Shown: positions 52,620-61,050, counted from the first letter of the stretch. The stretch: 64,000 nucleotides of DNA from Deltaproteobacteria bacterium (GCA_947486185.1 CANKTH010000001.1:62001-126000); one strand, 5' to 3'. Program-made: numbers and translations. Notes: generated from the sequence alone by a model not told the origin.

Positions 52620-53602
52620 CGGACCATCCTCAAGAAGTTCGACAGCGCGTCGTTGAACTGATCCGGTGCGTCGTGGTGGACCGTGTGACCCGCGCCCGGG
52701 ATCATCACCAGGTTGGCGCCCGGGATCGCGTCGCGCCCGCGCTCCGCGACACGAAGGGTGGTGCCTCCGGTGAACACGGGGTTGGGGATCATGTGATCAT
52801 CGGTGCCAAACACGATCAACGTAGGGACGTCGAGCTCTGGCAACTGATCGAGCACCGGGTGGTCCAGCATTCCGGCGATCGAGCGCGATACCGCCACCGA
52901 AGTCGCGGCAAAGGCGGCGTGTTGCTGGATCCGAACTCGCTCTTCGAGGAGCCGCTCGGTCCCTTGGTCCATCCGGTTGAACACCATAGTCGAGAAGGTG
53001 ACACGAAGCTCGTCCTCCCGCGCCTCCAACGCGCGCGTCTCGGTCCAGAACTCTCGCATCCACCGCGCTTCACCCGGTCCAAAGCGCTCAAATCCCGCGG
53101 GCGCCGACAGCACGAGCCGTGCCACCCGCGCCGGATGCGCCAGGGCGAGGGTCATCGCGATCTGGCCGCCCATCGAGTGCCCGATCACGGTCGCCGACGG
53201 AATTCCCAGCCCGCCAAGCCAATCATCTACCACATCCGCGAACCAGGGCGGGTGATAGGACGCGTCCGGCCGACCCGAGGCCCCATAGCCCGGCAGATCG
53301 AGCGCGAGCACTCGAAAGTCCTTGGCGAAATAGGGAATCTGATACTCCCAGAATCCCATGTACGACGACAGGCCGTGGATGAACACCAGCGCCGGCCCTT
53401 CACCCCCGCTGTCCACGTAGGCGATGTCCAGCCCACGCACGTCCATGTGTTGGACGGGGAGCGGTGTCAGGATGTCGTCGGGACCGATAGCAGGAAGTGA
53501 AGAGTACCTCGGCAGACAGGCAAACACGCCAAGCAGCAACGACGCCCGCGCCGCCGCCACCGCGCTGTCCGAGATCGACCAGGTCACGTGATCAAACCAC
53601 AT
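52616..53602 (-). CDS. Alpha/beta hydrolase, probable lipoprotein
   Basis: 328 residues. The hydrolase domain is intact: ALVFIHGLSSYMGFW, DLPGYGASGRP, TVIGHSMGGQIAMTLALAHP (Ser nucleophile), FGTDDHMIPNP (Asp) and PGAGHTVHHDAP (His). The N-terminal SLLLGVFACLPRYSS contains a lipobox-like VFAC, so it may be lipidated; a GTG at 53560 would give a shorter signal of normal type. The ATG at 53602 shares a base with the TGA of the outer-membrane gene (TGATG). It acts beside the secreted lipase in the same operon. Confidence 0.85.
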   Translation of the reverse strand: MWFDHVTWSISDSAVAAARASLLLGVFACLPRYSSLPAIGPDDILTPLPVQHMDVRGLDIAYVDSGGEGPALVFIHGLSSYMGFWEYQIPYFAKDFRVLALDLPGYGASGRPDASYHPPWFADVVDDWLGGLGIPSATVIGHSMGGQIAMTLALAHPARVARLVLSAPAGFERFGPGEARWMREFWTETRALEAREDELRVTFSTMVFNRMDQGTERLLEERVRIQQHAAFAATSVAVSRSIAGMLDHPVLDQLPELDVPTLIVFGTDDHMIPNPVFTGGTTLRVAERGRDAIPGANLVMIPGAGHTVHHDAPDQFNDALSNFLRMVR

Positions 53603-55185
53603 CAGAACACCACCCAGTCGAGGGTCGCGAGCACGGTCCAGGGATCCTCCGGCAGAGCAGTGCCGCCGACGTAGGCACCCGAAAGTCCAATATTCAGCAA
53701 CAACATCGCCTCATAGCTCAAGCGCGCCCCCACCTCGGTGCCCACCGGGCTCGTGTCGTCGTTGCGCGCGTGCGCGAGCCAGGCTGAGCTGTTGAGCCGA
53801 TTGGGGATCAGATCGTAGCCCACCGAGACCATGCCGGCGCGGAGCCCGCGACCCTGGTTGGAGATGTCGTACACCAACGCGGACTGACGGTTGATCGCTC
53901 CGATATCCGGGAACAGCAGCAGCGTGCCCGCGCTCGCGTACGCCGCGCCGGCGATGCCGTAGCTGTTGCCGGTCAACACCCCACCGTAGTCGTCCACCTC
54001 GCCGACCGGGCCGAGATGATCGGCGCTCGACCACAATATTTCGGCACGAAGGATGCTCCCTTTGCCCCGGGCGTAACGATAACGTACGTCGCCCGCGCTG
54101 TGGATACCGAAGAGATCGGCGTCCTCCCGCTCGGCGAAGAGGAGCGAGCCGATATTGGCAAAGTACAAGGCGCCAAAACCCAGCCGACCCCGATCGAGGC
54201 GGTGGTTGTAGCCCATGTCGCCACCGAACCAGTAGATGTCCGCGTTCATCACCGGGAGCGTGGTCTCACCCTCAGCGCGAAAGTCGAGGAACGGCCCGCC
54301 TTGAAGCTCCGACAACGACGATGACGGCCCGGCGCCGAGGAGGCCCGCCTGACCCCCGGAGCTGTCGCGAAGGTACCACACGTGGAGGGCGGTGTGCCAG
54401 CCGCCTTCTGGTTGTACCGAGACATCCGCCATCCACAAGCTGATGTCGTCCTTGAGGCTGGCGCCCTTTTCGTACAGGGTGTACGCACCGAGCCGATAAC
54501 GAAGCCGCTCACCCCAGCGGTCACGGTGGCGGCCGTAGAGCGAGATCCCCGCCATCTCCGAGCCAAAAAACCGAAGTCCCCCTCCGTTGTGCACCAGATC
54601 GTCCAAGCGTGCGGTGCTCACCTCGTAGGGACTGTCACCCACGAACTGTAAGCCGGCGACCACGGTCCAGTCATGGGTCCACCCGTCGCCGGAGAAAGGC
54701 GTAGCGAGAAAGGTGCCGTTGAGCCGCCTGGTCTGCAGGTTGACCTGATCGGCACCGTACGCTCCGCCGGTGTTGCCCCCGACGAGGTAGCTCTGGTCAC
54801 CGAACAAAAAATCTACCTCAAAGGCTGCATTGAGCGTAGCCCTTCCGTCGAGCACCGTCGGGCTGTAGCCAAAAAAGCCGCCGACACGGTGTTCGCTGAC
54901 CAGGCTCCGCTCCTCCGCCGAGGTCGTGGTTCCGTTGGACCCGCCCAACACCCCAAGCACCTGTCCGTCCATATAGGGGTTGGTGCCCACCACGTCGCTG
55001 TAGGTGCCCCGGGTCTGAAGCACACCCAGGAACTTGAATCCCGAGCCGCTTACCGAAGCTTTTGGCTGGACCATCGCCTCGGCCTCGGCTTCCTGTTGCC
55101 AGACCTCCGCCGGCTCGGCGACCGCCACCCCAGAGGACGCCGCTAACACAAGAACCGAGACACCCCGGCGCGCGAGGGCGCTCAT
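53602..55185 (-). CDS. Outer-membrane beta-barrel protein
   Basis: 527 residues. Signal peptide VSVLVLAASSGVAVA, then alternating amphipathic strands throughout with aromatic girdles (for example GGLRFFGSEMAGISLYGRHR and FGGDMGYNHRLDRGRLGFGA), and a C-terminal strand ending in Phe (WTVLATLDWVVF), the Bam recognition end. It resembles porin-like outer-membrane proteins, and lipid-operon context suggests import or export of fatty acids or other hydrophobic compounds. No FadL signature was identified, so the substrate is unknown. Confidence 0.8.
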   Translation of the reverse strand: MSALARRGVSVLVLAASSGVAVAEPAEVWQQEAEAEAMVQPKASVSGSGFKFLGVLQTRGTYSDVVGTNPYMDGQVLGVLGGSNGTTTSAEERSLVSEHRVGGFFGYSPTVLDGRATLNAAFEVDFLFGDQSYLVGGNTGGAYGADQVNLQTRRLNGTFLATPFSGDGWTHDWTVVAGLQFVGDSPYEVSTARLDDLVHNGGGLRFFGSEMAGISLYGRHRDRWGERLRYRLGAYTLYEKGASLKDDISLWMADVSVQPEGGWHTALHVWYLRDSSGGQAGLLGAGPSSSLSELQGGPFLDFRAEGETTLPVMNADIYWFGGDMGYNHRLDRGRLGFGALYFANIGSLLFAEREDADLFGIHSAGDVRYRYARGKGSILRAEILWSSADHLGPVGEVDDYGGVLTGNSYGIAGAAYASAGTLLLFPDIGAINRQSALVYDISNQGRGLRAGMVSVGYDLIPNRLNSSAWLAHARNDDTSPVGTEVGARLSYEAMLLLNIGLSGAYVGGTALPEDPWTVLATLDWVVF

Positions 55186-55754
55186 AAACGCACGAAGATC
55201 TGTACGTTGTCCCCGGGCTGCAGGCTGCCGCCCGAAGAGGAACCGAAGCCGCCCGACGGCGTCGGCGCGACATAGCCGTAGGAGTTCGGGTTGGTCTGCA
55301 CGATCTCGTAGGTGAGCGTGTCCCCCGAGATCTGCCAGATCCCTTCGGCCTCCGCTGCGTAGGGCAGCTCCTGATCCAGGTTGATCGTCGCCGGATTGGT
55401 GTCGAGCCCGACCCCGTAGGTGCCGGTGAGGGTGTCGATGTTGCCGTTCTCCCGGGTCGCCACCACCGAATAGCCGCCACCGTTCTCAAACTTGCCGACA
55501 ACGCGAACGTAGAAGCTCGCGAGCAAGGGAGAGATATTGCCATCTTCCGAGAGCCACTCGCCGACCAGCGGATCGTCGTTGTCGCCGGTGTGCTCCGGTT
55601 CGCTGTCGTCTGTCCCGGGCGTCTCCCCTGTGTCATCGTTGGCAGAAGGGTCGCTGTCGAAAGGGTCGCCGTAGCGCGTCGTGGTCGTGACGTAGCCGTC
55701 CGGGCGCACGGCGTCGGTGATACAGCCCAGCCCAAGCAGCACAAGCGCGCTCAT
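55182..55754 (-). CDS. Lipoprotein with lipocalin-like domain
   Basis: 190 residues. Short signal MSALVLLGLGC, then an Asp/Thr/Gly-rich linker (ANDDTGETPGTDDSEPEHTG) and a compact beta domain (PLVGEWLSEDGNISPLL, YVRVVGKFENGGGYSVVA, QISGDTLTYEIVQTNP), reminiscent of small lipocalin-like domains that start with GxW. It is overlapped by ATGA on both sides, between the acyl-CoA synthetase and the barrel gene, so it may carry a lipid between them. Confidence 0.7.
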   Translation of the reverse strand: MSALVLLGLGCITDAVRPDGYVTTTTRYGDPFDSDPSANDDTGETPGTDDSEPEHTGDNDDPLVGEWLSEDGNISPLLASFYVRVVGKFENGGGYSVVATRENGNIDTLTGTYGVGLDTNPATINLDQELPYAAEAEGIWQISGDTLTYEIVQTNPNSYGYVAPTPSGGFGSSSGGSLQPGDNVQIFVRL

Positions 55755-57208
55755 GAAGACCTCAATGCGCCGAGCGCGGGTTTGTCGATCTTGCCAGAGC
55801 CCGTGCGCGGCAGGCTCTCCATCAGCACCAGCTCACGCGGCTGCTTGAACCGGGCCAGTTTACCTTCGAGGAAGGCCCGCACGCCCGCGCCGTCGAGCGT
55901 GACGCCAGGGGTCGGCTCCACAAATGCGACGCCGCTCTCACCCCAACGCGGGTCGGGAACCCCGATGACCGCCACCTGGCTCACACCAGGGCACTCCAGG
56001 ATCACCGCCTCCACTTCGGCCGGGTACACATTCTCACCGCCCGTGATGTACATCTCCTTGAGCCGTCCCCGCACCCGATAATAGCCTTCGGCGTCGCACG
56101 ACAGCACGTCGCCGGTACAGAACCAGCCATCCACCATACTTTGTGCTGTCGCAGCAGGGTTGTTCCAATAGCCGCCGCAGACAAGGGGCCCGCGGAGCTG
56201 GAGCTCACCCGGCTCGTCTACGCCCGCGAGGCTACCGTCCGCGCGGAGCAGCCGCGCCTCGATCAGGTGGATCGGCAGCCCCACCGAGCCGAGTTTGGGC
56301 CGAACCTGATCCTGCGGCATCGAGAAACAGTTGGGACCCACCTCCGTCAGCCCGAAGCCTTGCCTCAGCGGGATCCCGCGCGCGAGGTAACGCTCGAGCA
56401 GGCTCAATGACAGTGGGGCGCCGCCGCAGAGCGCGTCCCGCACGCCGCCAAGAGAAGCGCTCTCGAAGTCCGGATGATCGGCGAGCATCTGGTAGATCGT
56501 CGGGACCCCCATGAGGTGCGTGACCCCCTCCCGCGCCACCAGATCAAGCGCCTCGCCCGCGTCAAACCGTTGGGCCAACACCACCCGACCGCCACGAAAC
56601 AACAGTGGGGTCGTCAGGCAGTTCATTCCGCCGGTGTGGAACAGCGGAGTAAAGGTCAGGGTAGAGCACGTACTATCAAGGTTACAGGCGAGGATCGTCG
56701 CTGTGGCATTGAGCAACACCTGCTGATGTGTCAAGAGCGCGCCCTTGGGCCGGCCCGAGCTCCCCGAGGTGTACAGGATCATCCACGGGGCCAGGAGCGC
56801 GCTGCCACAGCCGCTGAAGTCCGGCGAGGCGTCCACCGGCGCGCGAATGTCGCGGGCGCTGCTGCCGACGCGATCCGCGAACGCCGTCTCGACAAAAATC
56901 ACCTTCGGAGTACAGTCCTGAAGCTGCCACGCGATCTCCGCCGCGCTGAGCCGCCAGTTGAGGGGCACCAGCACAGCGCCGAGCTCGGCGCAGGCAAACA
57001 ACAGGATCAAGGTCTCCGCCCGGTTCTGGGCCAGCACGGCGACCCGATCCCCTGGCCCGACCTCGCCGGCGAGCGACGCGGCGCGGTCGCGCACCGCCCG
57101 ACCAAGCTCGGCCCAGGAATAACGCTTCTCGAACGCGACATCGAACAGGGCCTCCGCGTCAGGGCGGAAGCGGCTCCACATCAGGGGCCATCGAGGGGCG
57201 AGCGTCAT
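55751..57208 (-). CDS. Acyl-CoA synthetase, class I adenylate-forming
   Basis: 485 residues. It activates a carboxylic acid, probably a fatty acid, with ATP to acyl-AMP and then acyl-CoA. Motifs are ILYTSGSSGRPKGALLTHQ (P-loop-like A3), FTPLFHTGGMN, QGFGLTEVGPN, YWNNPAAT, GWFCTGDV, GYYRVRGRLKEMYITGGENV and RTGSGKIDKPAL (catalytic Lys). First gene of the lipid operon. The promoter -10 lies so close to the ATG (57208) that the mRNA would be leaderless; an in-frame ATG at 57181 has no ribosome-binding site. Confidence 0.92.
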   Translation of the reverse strand: MTLAPRWPLMWSRFRPDAEALFDVAFEKRYSWAELGRAVRDRAASLAGEVGPGDRVAVLAQNRAETLILLFACAELGAVLVPLNWRLSAAEIAWQLQDCTPKVIFVETAFADRVGSSARDIRAPVDASPDFSGCGSALLAPWMILYTSGSSGRPKGALLTHQQVLLNATATILACNLDSTCSTLTFTPLFHTGGMNCLTTPLLFRGGRVVLAQRFDAGEALDLVAREGVTHLMGVPTIYQMLADHPDFESASLGGVRDALCGGAPLSLSLLERYLARGIPLRQGFGLTEVGPNCFSMPQDQVRPKLGSVGLPIHLIEARLLRADGSLAGVDEPGELQLRGPLVCGGYWNNPAATAQSMVDGWFCTGDVLSCDAEGYYRVRGRLKEMYITGGENVYPAEVEAVILECPGVSQVAVIGVPDPRWGESGVAFVEPTPGVTLDGAGVRAFLEGKLARFKQPRELVLMESLPRTGSGKIDKPALGALRSS

Positions 57209-57214
57209 GGGGCC

Positions 57215-57243
57215 ATGATAGCCGAAATGCTGCGACGCGTCAA
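57215..57243 (-). promoter_or_regulatory. Promoter of the lipid operon
   Basis: On the minus strand TTGACG (57243-57238) and TATCAT (57220-57215) are 17 bases apart, close to the sigma-70 consensus. The predicted transcription start is at or within a base or two of the ATG at 57208, so translation would be leaderless. Confidence 0.65.
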
Positions 57244-57267
57244 GCGGCCTGCTGCACTGCGCAGCAA
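57228..57267. promoter_or_regulatory. TGC-rich operator, copy A
   Basis: TGCTGC, three bases, GCGTCAAGCG, three bases, TGCTGC. The element surrounds the -35 box of the lipid operon. The same arrangement occurs at 60275-60304 before the PHA operon. PhaR-type repressors of PHA genes are known to prefer TGC-rich sites. Confidence 0.6.
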
Positions 57268-57298
57268 CGGTTGCGCTGCAGCACGCCCGGCGGGCGGT

Positions 57299-58381
57299 CT
57301 ATACCTCGCGGAACCACCGGTCGAGCATCGGGTAGAACACCTTCGGGCCGAAGCTGCCGACCACCACACCGATATGACCAGATTGAAGCAATTCTATCTT
57401 TGTCGTCCGGCTACCCACCAAAGACGCCAACGGGGTCGCGGCCGCCGCGGGGGTGATGAAGTCCTTGGCGCAGGTCGCGACAAACACCGGGCAGGTGATG
57501 TTGCGCAGCAACACAGGCTCTCCGCGCACCTGCCAGGTGCCTGCCGCAAGACGGTCCTCCTGGTAGGCGGCCCGTATGAACTCGCGGGCAAAGGTACCCG
57601 TCATCGGGACGTTTTCTTCGAGCCAGCGCTCCCGGGCCAACGCGCGACCCAGCTCCCGCGGCGAGTTGGCGATCCGCTCGATAGCGAGGTACTTGGTCCA
57701 GTTCCCCATCGGATCAAGGAGCTTGAACGCCGCACCCATCACATCGGTGGACACCAGACGGTCCGCATCGATCGCAGCGTCGACGTCGAGGTGGGAGACA
57801 AACTCGCGAAAACGGCCTCCATCCTTAAAAAGGACCGGAGCATTGAGCGCCACCAGGCTCGCCACCCGCGCTGGGCGGAGGGCCGCGTACATCGCCGACA
57901 GGGTGCCGCCCTGGCAATAACCGAGGATGTGGGCTTGGGGTGAGCCCGCATGCCGGCAAACGCGCTGGAGAGCACGACTGAGCAGGTCGAGCAGCACCTC
58001 CGCGACACCCACCTCCGCGTCTTCCGGCCCCGGAACACCCCAATCGACGAGGTAGACCGGATGCCCCAGGGCAGCGAGGCCGCCCACCAGGGACCGGTCA
58101 GGCTCCAAGTCGCAGATGTAGGCGCGGTTGATCAACGAGGGCACCACCACCACCGGCAAACGCCCTCTCGGCGCGGTCGGCGACGGCGTATAGGCCCGAA
58201 GCACCAGCTTGTTCTGCCGAAATGCGACCTCGTGCGGCGTGCACCCCACCGGCGGCCGGGGCAGCGTGCGGTGGAGCCACATGCCGCGGCGCACCCGGTC
58301 CACCTCGTCCACCCCACCGAAGCTCGAGAGCATCGGTCGGAACAGCTCGAAGGGGTCGGGGAGCGGAAACAGGTCGATCAT
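57299..58381 (-). CDS. phaC: Polyhydroxyalkanoate synthase, class III-type PhaC (copy 1)
   Basis: 360 residues from the ATG at 58381 (ATGA overlap with copy 2). PHA synthases polymerise 3-hydroxyacyl-CoA into storage granules. The lipase-like box HILGYCQGGT has the nucleophilic Cys156; the acid is Asp in ATCAKDFITP and the base His in QSGHIGVVVG, with VYLVDWGVPGPEDAE also typical. Size and motifs fit class III PhaC, which needs PhaE. Last gene of the operon starting at 60205. Confidence 0.93.
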   Translation of the reverse strand: MIDLFPLPDPFELFRPMLSSFGGVDEVDRVRRGMWLHRTLPRPPVGCTPHEVAFRQNKLVLRAYTPSPTAPRGRLPVVVVPSLINRAYICDLEPDRSLVGGLAALGHPVYLVDWGVPGPEDAEVGVAEVLLDLLSRALQRVCRHAGSPQAHILGYCQGGTLSAMYAALRPARVASLVALNAPVLFKDGGRFREFVSHLDVDAAIDADRLVSTDVMGAAFKLLDPMGNWTKYLAIERIANSPRELGRALARERWLEENVPMTGTFAREFIRAAYQEDRLAAGTWQVRGEPVLLRNITCPVFVATCAKDFITPAAAATPLASLVGSRTTKIELLQSGHIGVVVGSFGPKVFYPMLDRWFREV

Positions 58382-59454
58382 GCGGCGGGGGCCTCGGCGG
58401 CCCAAGAACAGAGCCGACGGGGGAGCTCAGCGCCGACACAGACCCCGACGTGTCCCCCCTTGAGCGTCTCGGTCCTCACCGGAGCGCCCCAGAGGGAAGC
58501 AAGGGCAAACGCGGACTCCGGCGGGACGATGTGGTCGTCGCTGCACGCCAGCACCAGCGCAGGAGCCAGCCCTTCGCGCAGATCCACTACCCGTCCGTTG
58601 AGGTTCCAGCCCCCCGCGACCAGCGCGTTGTCAAAATAACACCGGCGAACATACTCGCGATAAGCCTCGCCCGCGAAGTCCGTGTTGTCGCCGCTCCACC
58701 GCTCCATCGCCGCCCAGAGCTCGGTGAAGGAGGGCGAGTCGATTCGATCGGCCAGGGAGCGCCACTTGTTCAACTGGCCCATAGGCCGGAGCCAGGCGAA
58801 GCTGTCTCGCATCATCTCCGCCGGGAAGTTCCCGTAACCATCGACGATGTCGTCGAGCGGGAAGGTACGCGGATCGGCCCAGCGCGACAATCGGCCAGAG
58901 AGGTGGAAGTCGATCGGGGTAGCCAGCAGGCAGAGGCGGCGCGCGAGACCGGGGTGCCGGGCGAGCGCGACGGTCAGGAAGGTCCCGCCGACACAGTAGC
59001 CCACCGCGTCCAGGGTACCTTCGCCGCCACGAGCACGAGCGTGCCGGCGCGCGCGATCGAAAGCGCGAACGAGCACTGTGTCGATGAGGTAGCCGACCGT
59101 GAGCGCCTGATCTTCGGGGCCAGGACGACCCCAGTCGAGCAGGTACACCGGCACGCCTGCGGCGTTCAAGGCCTGGATCACCGAACGCCCGGGCAGCAGA
59201 TCGAAGATCGCCCATGTGTTGATGAGCGGCATCGTGATGAACAGCGGCGCGCTCGGTTCCGCCCCGGAGGCGGGCGCGAAATAACGCAAGGCTGACTTAC
59301 CTTGCCGATGGATCACCTCGTGGGGGCTGCGGCCGACCTGGGCGCGCGCGACGGGGTCGTTCGCGAGGAACTCCAAGGTCGCCAGCGCGCGACGCGGCTC
59401 GTCGGGCAGGGCCGTCATCAGCGCCTGACTCCAGGTTCTGTGCGGGTGCAGCAT
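58378..59454 (-). CDS. phaC: Polyhydroxyalkanoate synthase, class III-type PhaC (copy 2)
   Basis: 358 residues. The Cys box VGYCVGGTFL (Cys154), the acid LACSDDHIVPPE and the base KGGHVGVCVG are all intact, as is VYLLDWGRPGPEDQ. It differs clearly from copy 1 across most of its length, so the duplication is old or the two were acquired separately. Two adjacent, apparently active PhaC paralogues with one small PhaE-like subunit suggest a mixed complex or division by substrate. One base separates it from the PhaE-like gene. Confidence 0.92.
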   Translation of the reverse strand: MLHPHRTWSQALMTALPDEPRRALATLEFLANDPVARAQVGRSPHEVIHRQGKSALRYFAPASGAEPSAPLFITMPLINTWAIFDLLPGRSVIQALNAAGVPVYLLDWGRPGPEDQALTVGYLIDTVLVRAFDRARRHARARGGEGTLDAVGYCVGGTFLTVALARHPGLARRLCLLATPIDFHLSGRLSRWADPRTFPLDDIVDGYGNFPAEMMRDSFAWLRPMGQLNKWRSLADRIDSPSFTELWAAMERWSGDNTDFAGEAYREYVRRCYFDNALVAGGWNLNGRVVDLREGLAPALVLACSDDHIVPPESAFALASLWGAPVRTETLKGGHVGVCVGAELPRRLCSWAAEAPAA

Positions 59455-59455
59455 C

Positions 59456-59938
59456 CTATCGCCCTCCCTTAGCGCGCCGCGGCGCCGGCTCCGCGGCGGG
59501 CGCTCCAGCGTCGCTCACCGGCGCGACGTCAGCAGCGAGCCGCCCCTGAAGGCGGGCGAGGTGCTCTCGCAGCTCAAGTCGGGCTTCTGCGGCCTCGATT
59601 CTGGCTTCAAGCGTCTCTTTTTCGAGGCTGTCCACGCGGTCCCGCATCCCGAGCAGGGTGTCCTCCATCTGAAGCAGCCGCTCTTCCAGGAGCGTACAGA
59701 TCCGCCCGATCCGGACCAGATCGGCGCGCGACGGCAGGTGCGCTCGCTCCATCATCTCGTCCATCCCGTCCTCATACTTACGCCGAGACCGGGCCTGGAC
59801 CGCCGTGTTTTTTCCCATGGCCTCCAAGAACTCTGGGGAGTCGAGCACCTGGTCCCACCAGGTGGTCATGTTCTTCTCCCACTGCTTGTAAAGGTCGGTT
59901 CCAAGCTGGGAGAAGGGGTTGGCATCGGGCGCTGCCAT
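59456..59938 (-). CDS. phaE: PhaE-like PHA synthase subunit
   Basis: 160 residues: an amphipathic N-terminus with aromatics (LYKQWEKNMTTWWDQVLDSP, as in PhaE/PhaR subunits), then long coiled-coil helices (LVRIGRICTLLEERLLQMED and following Glu/Arg-rich heptads), then an Ala/Pro tail. Class III PhaE is usually about 350 residues, so this is a short form. It lies between the phasin and the two PhaC genes. Assigned from features and context. Confidence 0.7.
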   Translation of the reverse strand: MAAPDANPFSQLGTDLYKQWEKNMTTWWDQVLDSPEFLEAMGKNTAVQARSRRKYEDGMDEMMERAHLPSRADLVRIGRICTLLEERLLQMEDTLLGMRDRVDSLEKETLEARIEAAEARLELREHLARLQGRLAADVAPVSDAGAPAAEPAPRRAKGGR

Positions 59939-59977
59939 GCGGGCTCCTCGAGGGTGGGCGGTGGGCGGTGGGCGGTA

Positions 59978-60205
59978 TCAGGCCTTGGCGGGGGTGAAGC
60001 TGTCGATCCAGGCCTTCTGGTTGGCCTTGGACAGCTCCACTGCCGACTCCACAAACTGCCGGCTCACGTCGAGCTGAGCCTTGAGCTGGCTCTCGACCAC
60101 CTTCATTTGCCCGAGCTGGAAGTCAGCGACCCGCTGGGCAAAGGCAAAAGCCTGCTTCTGCGAGTCGAGGGCGGCGGTGCGGAGGGTGTCGGGGGTGCTG
60201 AACAT
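59978..60205 (-). CDS. Small phasin-like granule protein
   Basis: 75 residues, one long amphipathic helix rich in Gln, Lys and Ala (for example SQKQAFAFAQRVADFQLGQM and QFVESAVELSKANQKAW), like phasins that coat PHA granules. GGAG lies five bases before the ATG. First gene of the PHA operon; phasins are the classic targets of PhaR repression, in keeping with the operator upstream. Confidence 0.75.
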   Translation of the reverse strand: MFSTPDTLRTAALDSQKQAFAFAQRVADFQLGQMKVVESQLKAQLDVSRQFVESAVELSKANQKAWIDSFTPAKA

Positions 60206-60261
60206 GTGAGCTCCAGGAGTCTTGGTGTTGAAGTTGGGGGAGCGTCGCTCCTCACGCCCCT

Positions 60262-60290
60262 GATGTAGCGCCCGTGCTGCACTGCGTCAA
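60262..60290 (-). promoter_or_regulatory. Promoter of the PHA operon
   Basis: On the minus strand TTGACG (60290-60285) and TACATC (60267-60262) are 17 bases apart. The predicted start near 60255 gives a 5' leader of about 50 bases before the phasin ATG. The spacer length and -35 are identical to the lipid-operon promoter. Confidence 0.55.
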
Positions 60291-60304
60291 GCGCTTTCTG
60301 CTGC
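60275..60304. promoter_or_regulatory. TGC-rich operator, copy B
   Basis: TGCTGC, three bases, GCGTCAAGCG, five bases, TGCTGC: the same element as at 57228-57267, again centred on the -35 box. The ten-base core is identical in both copies. Confidence 0.6.
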
Positions 60305-60368
60305 GTTGCACAAAACCGGGTCTGGGCTCGGCGCCCGCCTGCCGCCCGCAGACGGTTAGACTCCTACG

Positions 60369-60998
60369 ATGCCCCCCGACAATCACCGTCGTCGCGCCGC
60401 GTTTTTGTGGGCCGCCTTGCCCGTGCTCCTGTCCGCGATCCCCGTGGCCGCGTGGGCCTACCTCCTCGCGGGCATCGGTGGCCAGGACCTGGCGTTTTTC
60501 TCCTGGTTCGTCGCCCTCTGTCGCGCGGCGACCCCGTGGACGCCCGCGGGCTTCCGCACCGGCTGGCTGCTCCTCTACGTGCTTGTGGTCGCAGCGACGA
60601 CGCTGCCGACCCTCTACGGTGCGGTGGGCCCGAACCGCTACGTCAAGCTCCACGCTCGCGCCGCGCTCGCCGAGCTCCTGCTGCTCGGGCCCATGTTGAT
60701 GTCGCTGCCGTACGCGATGGGCGTTGTCGCAGTTCTCCCCGACACCTTCAGCCTGGTTGGCGCGGACGGCAGCCTCGTGAGCTCGGAGGCCGGCAACGCC
60801 GCGCGGCGCGGCGCGGCCTGGATTTTTGCGGCGTTGTTGGTAGCGGCCCCGGTCGTCGGAGGCTGGCGCGACTCCGTGGAGCGCGCCTGGTCGGGCGCCT
60901 CCCCACCAAGCCGCAGTCGGGGTCAGAAGATCTACCTGGCAATCGCGGCGGGCCTCGGCGTGATGATGGTGCTTGGGGCGCGACTGGCACCGGTCTGA
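60369..60998 (+). CDS. Hypothetical four- to five-helix membrane protein
   Basis: 209 residues with hydrophobic segments such as LWAALPVLLSAIPVAAWAYLL, GWLLLYVLVVAATTLPTLY, LLLLGPMLMSLPYAMGVVAV and IFAALLVAAPVVGGW, plus a final helix. No family recognised. Divergent from the PHA operon with 163 bases between start codons, so the TGC-rich operator might also affect it. Confidence 0.6.
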   Translation: MPPDNHRRRAAFLWAALPVLLSAIPVAAWAYLLAGIGGQDLAFFSWFVALCRAATPWTPAGFRTGWLLLYVLVVAATTLPTLYGAVGPNRYVKLHARAALAELLLLGPMLMSLPYAMGVVAVLPDTFSLVGADGSLVSSEAGNAARRGAAWIFAALLVAAPVVGGWRDSVERAWSGASPPSRSRGQKIYLAIAAGLGVMMVLGARLAPV

Positions 60999-61050
60999 GA
61001 ACAGACTCGCCGCGGCGCCCGCTCGCGCCTATGATGAGATCGGAGGTCGG

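Noticed and set aside
56474..57943. 489-codon plus-strand open frame
   Set aside because: It is antisense to acyl-CoA synthetase and PhaC, both with full motif sets.
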